Shown here piece after piece: positions 1-10,300 of a stretch of 20,865 nucleotides of DNA. Within the stretch, counting starts at the first letter, position 1; each line of letters starts with the position of its first letter. The stretch spans positions 1 through 20,865 of the forward strand of contig JAHBMJ010002252.1 of NCBI GenBank assembly GCA_018398765.1, in the 5' to 3' direction. Origin of the DNA: Chromera velia. Lineage: Eukaryota; Sar; Chromeraceae. Made by a program: the position numbers and the translations under genes. The notes under the pieces were generated by a model. That model was not told the origin of the DNA, did not search any database, and saw only the letters and a list, made by a program, of their open reading frames with translations.

Positions 1-79
1 TCTATATCATAAAAAGCTTTTAGGCCTTGACTGAGGCGCCTTTTGGCCATTAGGAGCACTAGAAATCAACCCTGGAAAC

Positions 80-84
80 CTAGC
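80..84. repeat. Target-site duplication CTAGC (partner at 3059-3063)
   Basis: CTAGC stands directly outside the left LTR (80-84) and again directly outside the right LTR (3059-3063). A 5-bp duplication fits Ty1/copia- or Ty3-type integrases. Removing the element plus one copy restores a continuous sequence reading GAAAC-CTAGC-TTTCATAGGG. Confidence 0.65.
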
Positions 85-330
85 CGTAGGGATGTAGGCC
101 CTCAGCTAGTCGTAGCTGGGATCAGCTCCTACATACGGATAAAGGTTCTGTCATGCATGGGTAGTTCTGCTATCTCTGTTCTGTAAGACAAACAACGGAT
201 GTCTTCATAGAGACTGCATGCTGCACAATTAATTCCCGGCATGCATGCATGCATGCGCCCTACGCACGTTATGCGCGCGTACTTCATTTCATCCTAACAC
301 AACTGCTTGTCAGACCTTCACAACGCTACG
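85..330 (-). repeat. 3' LTR of the retroelement (minus orientation)
   Basis: Identical copy of 2813-3058. Its inner edge (331) abuts the polypurine tract and its outer edge abuts the CTAGC target-site repeat at 80-84. The terminal five bases are inverted repeats (CGTAG / CTACG), and the similarity extends imperfectly to about 11 bases. Confidence 0.88.
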
Positions 331-344
331 TGCCCCCTCCCTCT
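331..344 (-). other. Polypurine tract next to 3' LTR
   Basis: The minus strand reads AGAGGGAGGGGGCA immediately before the LTR start at 330. This is the expected position and composition of the plus-strand primer of LTR retroelements. Confidence 0.6.
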
Positions 345-1538
345 AGAGTGGCGTCCCGCCACTTCATCAGCATGAGGCAATTTGATCTCAAAAAGGCGCG
401 GTCCATACAGAACGGTCTCGAATCTATGCAAGTCACCTCAAGTCATGTTCTCCTTCTTCCAGCCTTTGCTGCTGATTAGGCTTATGACGACTGATTACAA
501 AGCAGACTCTCTTTTCTCACATGAAAAGCGGGATAAAGAATCGTTCACAGGATTTGAACCTGGAATGCAGCAGCACATGAGATGAACTGTTCCTCTGATT
601 GGCTAATCCGTAGCCAATACAGCCACCTCTGCCTACTTCAACTCTTGCTCTCTCTTTTTCTGATCGATCTGAATGTCTGCCTTATTTCAGCCGTCATGCT
701 ACGCAAACAGAGTCTTCCCTTTCTGGCCGTCAGTCACTGTCAGCTCTTCTTCTCTTCCTCTCTTTGCTTTGTCTCCTTACTGCATGCCACCTGCTTCCAT
801 CTCCTCCCTTCCTTCTTCACCCACACCGTGCCCCCTTTCTCCAACGCCGCGCCCCGCGGCTGAGCAAAGGCACGCAACGATTGAAACGATCACCGAAAAA
901 AAAAATTCCTGCCGAGCGTAGACAGATATTCCCTTATCAAACCAAACGACAACCACTGCAAGAATTCGATCCCCCAGGGTAGATAAACAGGCCAAGACGA
1001 CTGTTCAAACGAAAAGAACGAATGCAAACGGACGAGATCGGACAGTCGTACAACAAGACTGAATAGAGACACACGCCGTCTCCATGCCTACATGATCACT
1101 TACTACGTTGCACCCTCATCAATTGTTTTTTCCCTGCACGATGCCTTCTGCTTACTCTCTTGCTCAGTAAATGGGCATTCCCATCGCATATCGTGCCCAA
1201 GATTCCTGAAAAAGTGCCTGGACAGACGGAGGCAATTCTTCCACTCTGTACCCCTCGTGCTGTGTGTTCGGTGTGTGCTCTTGATCGGATTGATAGATGC
1301 TGCTGATTCTCCTTGGCGGGGCAACGCTTCTCAGCAGAGGTGTAGAACTCCCAAGCCCCCTTGTTTCTCGCACACCTTTCATTTCGACACATCCACGGAG
1401 GCGAATGGAGCCAAATCTACGAGGAGCGGTCTCTGAAGCTGGCAAAGGTTCTCTAAGGCGAAGCATTGACTGATTACCAAAACCCCTCGCCTCTGTCTGC
1501 TCCTGTCGAATTGTTTTGATTTCAACCCTCCGCGTTTC
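345..1538. other. Retroelement internal region with no recognised gene
   Basis: About 1.2 kb between the polypurine tract and the internal ORF. Short ORFs on both strands overlap one another and show no motif or consistent composition. One tRNA-like box B sits at 550-560 (minus). The rest I read as non-coding filler, typical of a deleted element. Confidence 0.5.
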
Positions 1539-2012
1539 TTACTTCTTCCACTCTTTTCGCATCTTCTTCCTCTCTTTACGGCCTTGAAGGACAGCCGCTC
1601 TTCCCATCTCGTCTTGCACTGTAGATCCCCTACACAAACCTGTGTGCACGCAAACGCTCTCCCCCTGCGTCTGTATAGCTACCTTCTGAGGGGAACCACC
1701 GAGGGTCGTCTGGTGATCCCCCGTTCGAGTTTGTCTGATTGCATACAACTGTGTTTGGTGTTTAGCTTCTTTCTTTCTCTCCCTCTTCCTCTGCTGCTTT
1801 GCGGTCCTCCTTTCGGCTCTCCCTGGTTTCCTCTGCGTTTGCAAAGTGGAGTGCAGAACACTAAGCAACATAGGAACTACCTCTTCATTCTGTGAATGTC
1901 CCCCGGCTGGAGCAATCACAGGGAGAAAATCAGACGGACCCATAGACTCCATCTCTAGCTGCATCTCTCCACTTGCGGGATGGTGCATATTCACGTCCTC
2001 CTGGTCTGTCGG
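1539..2012 (-). pseudogene. In-frame continuation of the retroelement ORF after a TGA
   Basis: After the TGA at 2015-2013 the same frame stays open to 1539. It encodes an acidic/Met-rich part (QLEMESMGPSD) and then a strongly basic segment (RAERRTAKQQRKRERKKEA). It has no credible start of its own: the first ATG in this stretch is internal. It could be the decayed end of one longer protein, a readthrough product, or chance openness caused by purine bias on the minus strand. Confidence 0.25.
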
Positions 2013-2618
2013 TCAACCAGTGTATGAAGACGGGTCTTCTGTCTCTCTCACTTCTCCTCTGCCATTCTCTGATGCTCTTACGAATGTTTTTGGGGGCAGA
2101 GTATGCAGACCACTCACTTCTGTCTCAACACACTCTTCCTGACTGGGTGGGGCATCAGGAACGGACGCCACAGGCCTCCACCCACTTCCTCTGCACGGGC
2201 TCTTCTCTTTCTTTCCATCTGCCTGCGATGATGGCAACGCGGACAGACGATCTGCACTTTTGTTTTTCTTCCCCGAAGACGTCATCAACTTTGGTGCATT
2301 CTCTTCATTCGTCTTGCTTGATTGCTTGCGGGCCCAGGCTCTTCCCGTCATCTTTTTGCTTCTGCGAGTCTTCTTCTTCGTGACACCCTCTGTATTGGTA
2401 GAGGGCGGTGTTGTTGAAACGGAAAAGTTGGGCTTCTGCCGGGACTGTAGAGTCTCTAAGTTGCCCCCTGCAGCAATAAAGAGCTTCTCTGTAAGCTCTT
2501 TTCCTTCGTCGAGAAGAGATCGACCGTTCTTGTGCACTTCGAGAAAAGAGACATGCTTGAATTTCTCGAGTCTCTCGACAGCGAGAACGAACTCCCCGAA
2601 GCGATCAGGCACCGACAT
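2013..2618 (-). CDS. Internal ORF of the retroelement, unknown (gag-like position)
   Basis: A 201-codon ORF with a true ATG at 2618, about 195 bp downstream of the primer-binding site. The N-terminal 60 residues look folded and helical (FGEFVLAVERLEKF..., then LLDEGKELTEKLF). The remainder is a basic, lysine/serine-rich linker (KKKTRRSKK, GKKNKSADR) and an acidic, proline-containing tail. There is no zinc knuckle, protease or RT motif. Its place at the start of the element is where gag would lie, but a captured host gene fragment is equally possible. The reading frame continues past the TGA for 158 more sense codons. Confidence 0.45.
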   Translation of the reverse strand: MSVPDRFGEFVLAVERLEKFKHVSFLEVHKNGRSLLDEGKELTEKLFIAAGGNLETLQSRQKPNFSVSTTPPSTNTEGVTKKKTRRSKKMTGRAWARKQSSKTNEENAPKLMTSSGKKNKSADRLSALPSSQADGKKEKSPCRGSGWRPVASVPDAPPSQEECVETEVSGLHTLPPKTFVRASENGRGEVRETEDPSSYTG

Positions 2619-2798
2619 CGAAACAAACTTTCAAGGGAAAAGAAAGACGTGGCTCTCTACTGATTACGGACTTCAAGATGTGGCTGCGTGCAGGCGACAA
2701 AAGTTAATCCGTAACTTTGCACTCGCACAGCAGAAGATGGACTGTTCACATGTTCAATCGATGAAACGAGAGCACGCAAACCCACTGAGGCCGGTTCA

Positions 2799-2812
2799 GG
2801 CTCTCACTACCA
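2799..2812 (-). other. Primer-binding site, initiator-tRNA-like
   Basis: Directly after the LTR, the minus strand reads TGGTAGTGAGAGCC. Its complement ends in ...CTCTCACTA-CCA, the layout of a tRNA acceptor strand plus discriminator A and CCA. Plant and animal initiator Met tRNAs end in similar CTCTGxTACCA strings, so an initiator tRNA of this organism is the likely primer. The exact tRNA is inferred, not seen. Confidence 0.65.
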
Positions 2813-3058
2813 CGTAGGGATGTAGGCCCTCAGCTAGTCGTAGCTGGGATCAGCTCCTACATACGGATAAAGGTTCTGTCATGCATGGGTAGTTCTGCTA
2901 TCTCTGTTCTGTAAGACAAACAACGGATGTCTTCATAGAGACTGCATGCTGCACAATTAATTCCCGGCATGCATGCATGCATGCGCCCTACGCACGTTAT
3001 GCGCGCGTACTTCATTTCATCCTAACACAACTGCTTGTCAGACCTTCACAACGCTACG
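2813..3058 (-). repeat. 5' LTR of the retroelement (minus orientation)
   Basis: This 246-bp repeat is identical to 85-330 at a constant offset of 2728 bases, with no indels. It carries a run of TGCA units (about 2968-2985), CG-rich alternating bases near 2999-3008, and several further TGCATG motifs. As the upstream LTR in minus orientation it should hold the promoter. The primer-binding site begins at its inner edge (2812). Confidence 0.88.
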
Positions 3059-3078
3059 CTAGCTTTCATAGGGTAAAC

Positions 3079-3160
3079 GGTGCACCTTATTTTGCACCTG
3101 TTTTGCACCTGATTTAAGGTGCAAACTTGTTTTTGCACCAGCACCAGCACCTTATGCACC
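3079..3160. promoter_or_regulatory. Cluster of GGTGCA/TGCACC motifs
   Basis: In 82 bases TGCACC or its complement GGTGCA occurs six times (3081, 3093, 3104, 3118 inverted, 3134, 3155). The first is part of the palindrome GGTGCACC (3079-3086). The cluster lies just beyond the retroelement insertion, 0.7 kb downstream of the large minus-strand gene. GTGCAC-type sites are known ApiAP2 targets in Apicomplexa. A regulatory role here is a guess; a decayed tandem repeat is the alternative. Confidence 0.3.
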
Positions 3161-3844
3161 TTTTCTCAGCCTTACTAAAACTGTATAACAAAACCATGCA
3201 TTACCATGCATATATCACTGTTATATTGTATTACTTTAATTTAATCTTATTTATATACTGAAGTATTTATAAGTCTTAAAATTTTAATTTATAGTATCGG
3301 GAACACATCTTTTTAGTGTGCGTTTCTAGCAGTGTAGCGGCACTATAGCCTTCAAGTTAATTATTATTAAGTTATTTCTATTTTTTGTTGGTGTCGGTGG
3401 AATCAACACTCTCATACCAATCTCTGCATGATCTATCAATTCTTCTCATTCCTAGTCCTATTCTTCTATTATCTGCATTATTTCTATTGAATTTTAATTC
3501 TTTTATTTTTATATCACTGCCATATATTATTTAAGTCATTTTCTATTTATCTACATTTATCTTACTCATCTTAGTATTGTTATGTAGTGGACCAGTCTAC
3601 ATATTTTGAATCCCATCCTACTGTCCTATTTTATCCTATTTTGTAACTATTTTCTTGCACGCCTTCCTTTGAATTAAGGACACTTATTTGTTAGTTTATT
3701 CACTAATTGTTTTTTGATTAATCAAATCATAGGTTTTTGATCGATGCACAGTATGACAGCAAAGTGACTTTTCAAAGATTCGGCTAGAGGTTCGGTGAGC
3801 TAGTAACTATAGGACTACCTTTTTTTTGCTTATAGTTCCGCAGG
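3161..3844. other. AT-rich gene-free spacer downstream of the large gene
   Basis: The composition turns strongly AT-rich from about 3180 to 3790, with the plus strand rich in T and C. No ORF of note occurs. Minus-strand AATAAA (plus TTTATT near 3696) could serve as polyadenylation signal for the gene ending at 3845. Otherwise I see nothing. Confidence 0.45.
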
Positions 3845-4359
3845 TCAGTCCTTTTTTACAGTGTGAAGGTGCGCCACTTCACTTCCATCAGTTTGATGAA
3901 GTATTGCCAGAGCTTCAGCTCGCATCTCTGCGATCAAGGCCTCCGCCAAGGCAATCAACGCAGGGGTTTCAGGTCGTTCCTCTTCTTCGTCCTCATTCCC
4001 CACAGTGTCACTTGACCGACGAGCATCGTAAGCCTCCAGACCTTTCGTCAGCTCGGCATACGCGCCCTGGATCTCCAACGCGTCCCCTGCAGACCCGGCC
4101 GAACGCCCAAATGAGGGGTGAGAATGACCGGGGGGGGGGTTTGGGGCTACCATTGGGGAGGACTGTGCGCGCTCCCTTTGTGCCAGTTGGCCCGGAGGAG
4201 GGTCAGAAGAGAGGAAAGGAGAGGCGACCAGGGGGGCAGATGAACTCCTCTCGTTCTGAGGTCGCTGCAATAGACAAAGAGCATGACAGGTGTTATCATA
4301 TTTCAAGTTGAAGATGCCCCATCACACATCGAGCCAGTCTCGAAATTGAGTGGACATAT

Positions 4360-4392
<33 letters not shown>

Positions 4393-7300
4393 GTTCAACG
4401 AAAATTCTTTCAACCTTTTTTTTCTTAGATCCGGCCCGGACAGACTGGCGCGCTACTTGATGGCTTTCTCTGCGCTTTCGCTCGCTGGTCTCCTGAAGGC
4501 GATGTAACCACAGACAGATGTGCCAGCTAGGCGGACCTAGAAGGAAGGAATGAAATCCGATCATGGAGCATTAGAATCCGGATTGTCACCCAACTCATTT
4601 TGACTGTCATGCAAACCTCTCCCTTCGAGCCCTCTGTCTGTCTTTCAGGCGTGACAAGCGGCTGACTAATTGACTGACTGACTGACTGACTGACTGACTG
4701 ACTGACTGAATGACTGACTGACTGACTGACTGACTGACTGACTGACTGAATGAATGAATGAATGAATGAATGAATGAGAGGCTCACTGACTGGTAGACAG
4801 ACTAACTGACTAATTGACTGAATGACTAAAAGGCTGACTTGACTGACTGACTGACTGACTGACTGACTGAATGACTGACTGACTGACAAACTGGCTGACC
4901 GACACACTGACTAACGGGCTGACAGACGCACTGAGTCACTCACTGACGACGGGACAAACAGACTGACACACTGACTAACTGACCGTTGCCGGAGTGGACG
5001 TGAATGTGTTCGCAAAAGCAGGATGAAAAGTCATGCAGAGAAGATTCCCAGCAGACGAAGAAGAAGATTCGTTGAGGGCTTCTCCGTCTCCATGGGGCCA
5101 TCCCCCCTGGTCTCTCTCCCCTTCCTCTGCCTCCGCTCCAACGCCTTCTTCTCGTCCCTCTCCACTAGGCTGGTCTGTTTCATTTCCTTCTGCCTCCCCT
5201 TTCTCTTCCCCTTTCCCGCACTCTTCGCAATCCTGAAAGAGACCCGCCGCCTCGTTTTCCCCAGAGCTGCCGTGGGGACCCTCTCCCTCCGTCCCTCTCT
5301 CTCTCTCGCTTGAATCCTCAAATGCCACATGGCCTCTCTCTCTGTCTCTGTCTCTGTCTCTGCCGCTCCGGGTCCCTATCCCGTCCCCTGTGTCGGTGTC
5401 GTGACGGGAGAGGATGGAGCTCCTGCTGTTTCGAGGAAGCAGCGTCCCCTGTGTCTGAAGGAGAGGACCGCTCTGAGACTTCAGAGACTGCGCGTGAGAG
5501 GGCCAGCCGTCGCTGCTCTTCTCCTCTTCAATGCTGTCTGGTCCTTTGGACTGCAGAAGGGAGCCAAAGGAACATGAAGAGAATAATGCAAAGCAAACGT
5601 TGATATCCTTGCTTCCGAAGTGAGCGCAAGCTTGAAGATATGCAGACGCTAGTTCCAGTTGGAGTGACGCCATGCCTTCCTTGTCGAAGAATTTCAACAA
5701 TGGGCACAGACAAGGGGGGGGCCAAAGGAGGGGAAGAGGCGACAAAGGCATGACCAAAGAAATCGTCACAACATGCATGCAGACTCTCCTTGCACAAGTC
5801 CCTCATTCCCCCCCACCGCATGCCTTCCTGAGATTATTGTACACACACAGGTTTACTAACCTCTGCAGAATTCCCCTGTGCCGCCGAGGAGGGAGAAAAG
5901 TAGTCAGGGAGGTCTGATGACTCGTCGTCCCCCGTCTCTTCTTTTGAGCTGCTTGCTCTGCTGCTACTGCTGCCGTGACTGCTGAGGCCAAGCTGGTTGA
6001 CTGAAGGAATTGCAGGGGTGCTGTGTCGAGCTGCAGGAAACCGAGGGTTTGGCCCGGCTGGTGCAGCCAGGAGGCCCGCCTGTAAGTTCGGGGGCGTTGA
6101 CTGCGGAGTGTCCCCGGAGGAGATCAGAGAGAAGACGGTGGCACGCCATGTTGCAAGGGCATCGAATGAGGCTCGAGAACTGCGACGCAGGGTTGCTGTG
6201 TCGGAACGCTTGAAGGATGCTCGCAAGCGGGAGATCTTGACTGTCGTGCTTGACCGTCGGACGTAAATTCGTTCGATCCTCTCCTCCTGTTCCTCTGTGA
6301 CTCCGACGGTGGGTGCGATTGCTCGGACCTGAGAGGAGTCGGTCAAGGCAGGGTAGGTTTGCATGGGTCAAATAGAGAAAGGAAGGCGGGAAGCAGAAGA
6401 GGAAGAAAGGAGGACAATACGAAAACTGAGCCTGCTTGGTCTCAAAAGAGACTAGGCGGGTTGCATTCTGACTGTACATTTTTTTACCTCGTCAATTTCC
6501 TGTCTGTCTGACTTTGTTGTCATAGGCGCACTCAAGACAGACCCCTCTTGTGTCTTTCCTCAGTTTGCCTTCTCTTTTCTCTCACCTGTTTTAGCTCCTC
6601 TTCCTCCATTCTCCATCGAAGACAGCGAGCCAGGTACATCCTTGCAATGCACTGGATCATCACGGCTGCCCGTGTCTTCTCGTTGAACCTCCTCCTGAAC
6701 CTCTTCTGAATCAGAGAGAGGACACGAAGGACGAAGTGAACCGTCAGTCTGGTCCTGTGACGCTTCCAGTGCCTCTGGATCTTCACCACAGTCGTTGCCA
6801 GTCTGAACAGACGGTACACTCTGCACAGAAAAGAGAGAAGAGGTCAATGAAGGAAGATCGGGAGGATAACAAAGGGAAATGGGGATGACGATTACATGTC
6901 TGTCCTGTTGTGTGCACAATTTTTTGTTTGTTGTGATTATTTGTTGAAGAGCGCACAAGGGTAGGGCCCTCATTTGTTGTGTCTACTTCTTTCTTTCTGG
7001 CTTCTACTCGACCGATTGGTCTCCTTGCACGAGGGCTGACATGCAGACACAGGGTTGTGGCACACGTGTAAGGGGAAACATTGCAAAGCATGCAGCCTGA
7101 CTGACTGACTGACTGACTGACTGACTGACTCACTGACTCAATTACTGACTGACTGACTGACTGACTGACTGACTGACTGACTGACTTGAGTAGAATCCTC
7201 TGGTGTCTGTTTCTCCACCATTGTTGAATCTTGACTGCGGCAAACCGCCTGCCAAGAATCCACTGACGCAAACTCCAGAGAGAGCCTCTAGGGTCAAACA

Positions 7301-10300
7301 ACATGCTGGTATTGCTCCTGTGTGGAGACGATCGGGGGTCTTTGGTTGGACCAGCGGAGAGGGGGTGTTGTTGGGAGGAAGAGGAATGGCGCCGTAAAGG
7401 GACAGTGGGGCACTGTCTGTAGGGAGAAAGATACAGTCTTCCGTCCTTCCCTCTCCAGTGACGCGGATTCATGTGCGCAGGAAGGAGGGGGTTGAAGAGA
7501 CGCGACTCCGCTAGGGTGTCTCTGTCGATCTCGAGAAGATGATCTGAGTCATTAAGGAACTGCCAAGGGAGCTCGGCAGCATAGCGGGTCATGTCGAACT
7601 TCCCTTTTTTGTTTGAAGAGTCGAGTTTCTGCATCTGCTTTCGCACTCCTTCGGCATCTGCCGCGGTGTGGGGTCTGTTGAGTCGCAGTCTTTGCATGTG
7701 AATGCACAACGCCTCTCTCTCCCTGAGCGTCCCTGCCACCTCACTCATGGGCCTCCTCGTGTGCGGAGGCATGAGGAACACTGTCGGAGCACGGAAGACG
7801 TCGGGGACCTCTGCGACGTGCGCGCCTTCCTCCCGTCTCTTCGCGGCCACCCTCTTCCGAACCTGTGAGTGATCACAAAGAAGGAAGGAAGGGGTGCAAG
7901 GAAGAATGGAAACACGATGAAGAAAGAAGAAATGATCGAACCAGAAAGGGAAACAGATTGATAAAAGAATGAAGACGAGCCTTAAGGAGCTATGAAAAAC
8001 CGGCAGAAGGCATTTTTGCATGTCTTCCTTTCAAGAGCATCAACAAACGGAGGGAAAATCCACCTTTAAGAGGGAATAATAGAAGAGAGCGGGGAAGCAG
8101 AAACATGGAAAAGATAGAACGTGAAAGGTCGACAGACCCGCTGGAACATTGTGAAGATGGCAAGAGCTAACTGGGCCCTCCGTCTTGCCTTAGTCTTTTC
8201 TCCCTTTTTCCCCTTCTTTTGAGGTTTGAGCACTTTCCGACACCCCAAATATTTCCAGTCAGGAGGGTCTACCAGCGCCCTGTTGAGTCTTTGGATCTGC
8301 TGGAGGGACAGGAGCTGGTCTGAGTCTTCATCGGGAAACACGCTCCTCTTGTCCTTTTTTATTCTACGAACAGAAGCCAGCTTTTGGTCACGCAATTCGG
8401 GGGGTCTTCCCATGTCCAGCATGTACTGCACCCATAGAGATCTAGGGGGTTTAACATGCCTAGGGGGGGGGAGCATTCGTTCTCTCTTTCTCTGCAAAGT
8501 TCGTTCGTCCTGTATCTGTCGAAGTCTGTCCAGTTCTCTTCGCATCTGTCTGGCCGGATTCCGTCTCTGTCTCTCCAGAATCTTACTGAACACCTCCATC
8601 GCCGTCTCAGAAGCCCTCCTGGCCCCAGTAGACAGAAGATTCATCCGCAGGTGGGTGGCCCTGACGGGGTCTGGCACCGCCTCAGGGACACATGCCTCTG
8701 GAAGGAACTCTACTGGCGTCACGACATGACGCTGGAGAGGAAGCAACCACGCGTGTTCCTCCTCGTCTTTGCTCTTCGGGTCTTCAGAGGCTGGATACAC
8801 ATGAGGCCCAAAGGCCACCTGGACCTTCTGTCCCTTGCACGGGGGGGGGACTGCTTGGGGCTCTTTGATGATCAGATTGGCCGGGCGGTCGATTGAGAGC
8901 GGTCTCGGCTTTGGGGTGGGCACTAGAGCAATCAGTCTGTCCCCCCCGCCCCTTCCTCTCGGAAGCCAGGCATCGACAGCCCCGCACCTGGGACAGGAGG
9001 GTGGAGGGAGGATGCTTCTGTCTCCTGTATTGACAGCATGAGGGAGAAATTCAGGACGGCCTCTCCACCCGACCTGGCCATGGATGCATTTGCTTCGTGT
9101 GTGTCGGACAGAGGATGGCCGTTTGAGGGATCCAATCCGAGAAGGACCTGCTGTGCGAGGACGCAGAGGGACAAGTGCGAATGGTTCGTCTGTCTGGTTG
9201 TTTCGGTTCCAGTAGCTGGAAGGGGCACCTGTGCGTCCTAGCGCGGTAGCGGGGCGGGAGGGTGCGGGGGTGGCGGCAGCAGAGGAGAGGGGACGTGAGT
9301 GAGTGGCTGGTGTGTTTGTTCTTTCACTTGGAAGAGTGGGAGATGCACTTCTTCTTTGTGCAGAGATGATGCGGGCCTTTCGAGCACGATCTGCCCTGCC
9401 TCTCCTTTGGCTGATCACACTGCCGGGGGGGGAGGGGAACTTTGCATAGGGTGTCTCGGGACGGGACTGGCTGTACAGGGGTGCCGGGACAAAGGGGGAT
9501 CTGGAAGCACAAGCAGAGGGGGGTTTGGACCCACACGGGTAGGAGGAGAGTCGAACCCTGTGGCTGGCCTTCGGACGTTGTCGGGGACATCTTTGTGCTT
9601 CTTGTGGTTGGAATGTGCTTTGTCGACCCGGATGCCCTGTGTGAGAGGGACAGGATTTGGGTCTCCCGCATCGCCTGTGCTTTGCGTGATAGAACCCTGA
9701 AGTCTCTGCGGTCCCTCCGACAGTTGCAGGGAGGGCACAAAGGTCTGGAGACAGGTAGGGAGGGAAGGGGAAAGAGGGCAGGGGGGTGGAGACTCGGGGT
9801 CCGAGTGCAGATCTGCAAACTCGGAGGGGGACGGGGTTAGCACCTTGGGGAGTTGACGATACTTGATTGCCCCCATCTCTCCCCCGTTCTACTGCTGGTG
9901 CCACATTGTAGTCTCCTTGCTCATGCAGAGGGTCTCTGTCTCCTCCTGTGTCTCTGCAGAGGTCTGCTTCCTCGATTACTGAGCCTGCCTCGTCTGTTCC
10001 GTTGGAGGGTGGAAGCTCGGGCAGGAGGGACTCGTGGGAACGGTTCAGATCTCCTTGGAAGACCTCTCCGCCCTCATCGGTCAGAGCGGGTGAGGGGAAG
10101 GGGAGGGACTCTCTTCTTTCCTGCCCAGGGAGGGACGAGACGGGAGCGGGAGTGGCTAGGTACGCAAAGGCGCAGCCACTGCAGAAGAAGTCAACGACCT
10201 GAGCGGAGGAGAAGGGAGGGAGACGGTTCAAATCTCCAAGAGCGCGTTCCTGTCCCGACTTGAGTGCTGCTCTGAGGCGTTTCAGTCCATCTTGAGGGTC

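Larger units (their letters stand above)
85..3058 (-). mobile_element. Non-autonomous LTR retrotransposon, 2974 bp, minus orientation
   Basis: Two direct repeats of 246 bp (85-330 and 2813-3058) are identical base for base and enclose 2482 bp. The element is bounded by a 5-bp direct repeat, CTAGC, at 80-84 and 3059-3063, as expected of an integrase target-site duplication. Read on the minus strand, the first LTR (3058-2813) is followed at once by TGGTAGTGAGAGCC, a primer-binding site ending in the complement of a tRNA CCA tail. The second LTR is preceded at once by the polypurine tract AGAGGGAGGGGGCA. These signals fix the orientation. I see no reverse transcriptase, integrase or protease motif, so the element must have used enzymes supplied in trans. 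The LTR ends are CGTAG...CTACG, a 5-bp inverted repeat, instead of the usual TG...CA. Identical LTRs imply a recent insertion. Confidence 0.82.

Noticed and set aside
85-330. The 246-bp repeats as two independent MITEs with CGTAG inverted ends
   Set aside because: Neither copy has its own target-site duplication. CTAGC flanks the pair as a whole, and PBS and PPT sit at the inner edges, so they are LTRs of one element.
1092-1466. Overlapping 73-114-codon ORFs on both strands inside the retroelement
   Set aside because: They conflict with one another, lack motifs and lie downstream of the element's only plausible ORF.
4527-4907. A minus ORF of repeated Ser-Val-Ser-Gln units
   Set aside because: Any frame of a period-4 (GTCA)n array is open. 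The tract lies within intron 6 and has no independent support.
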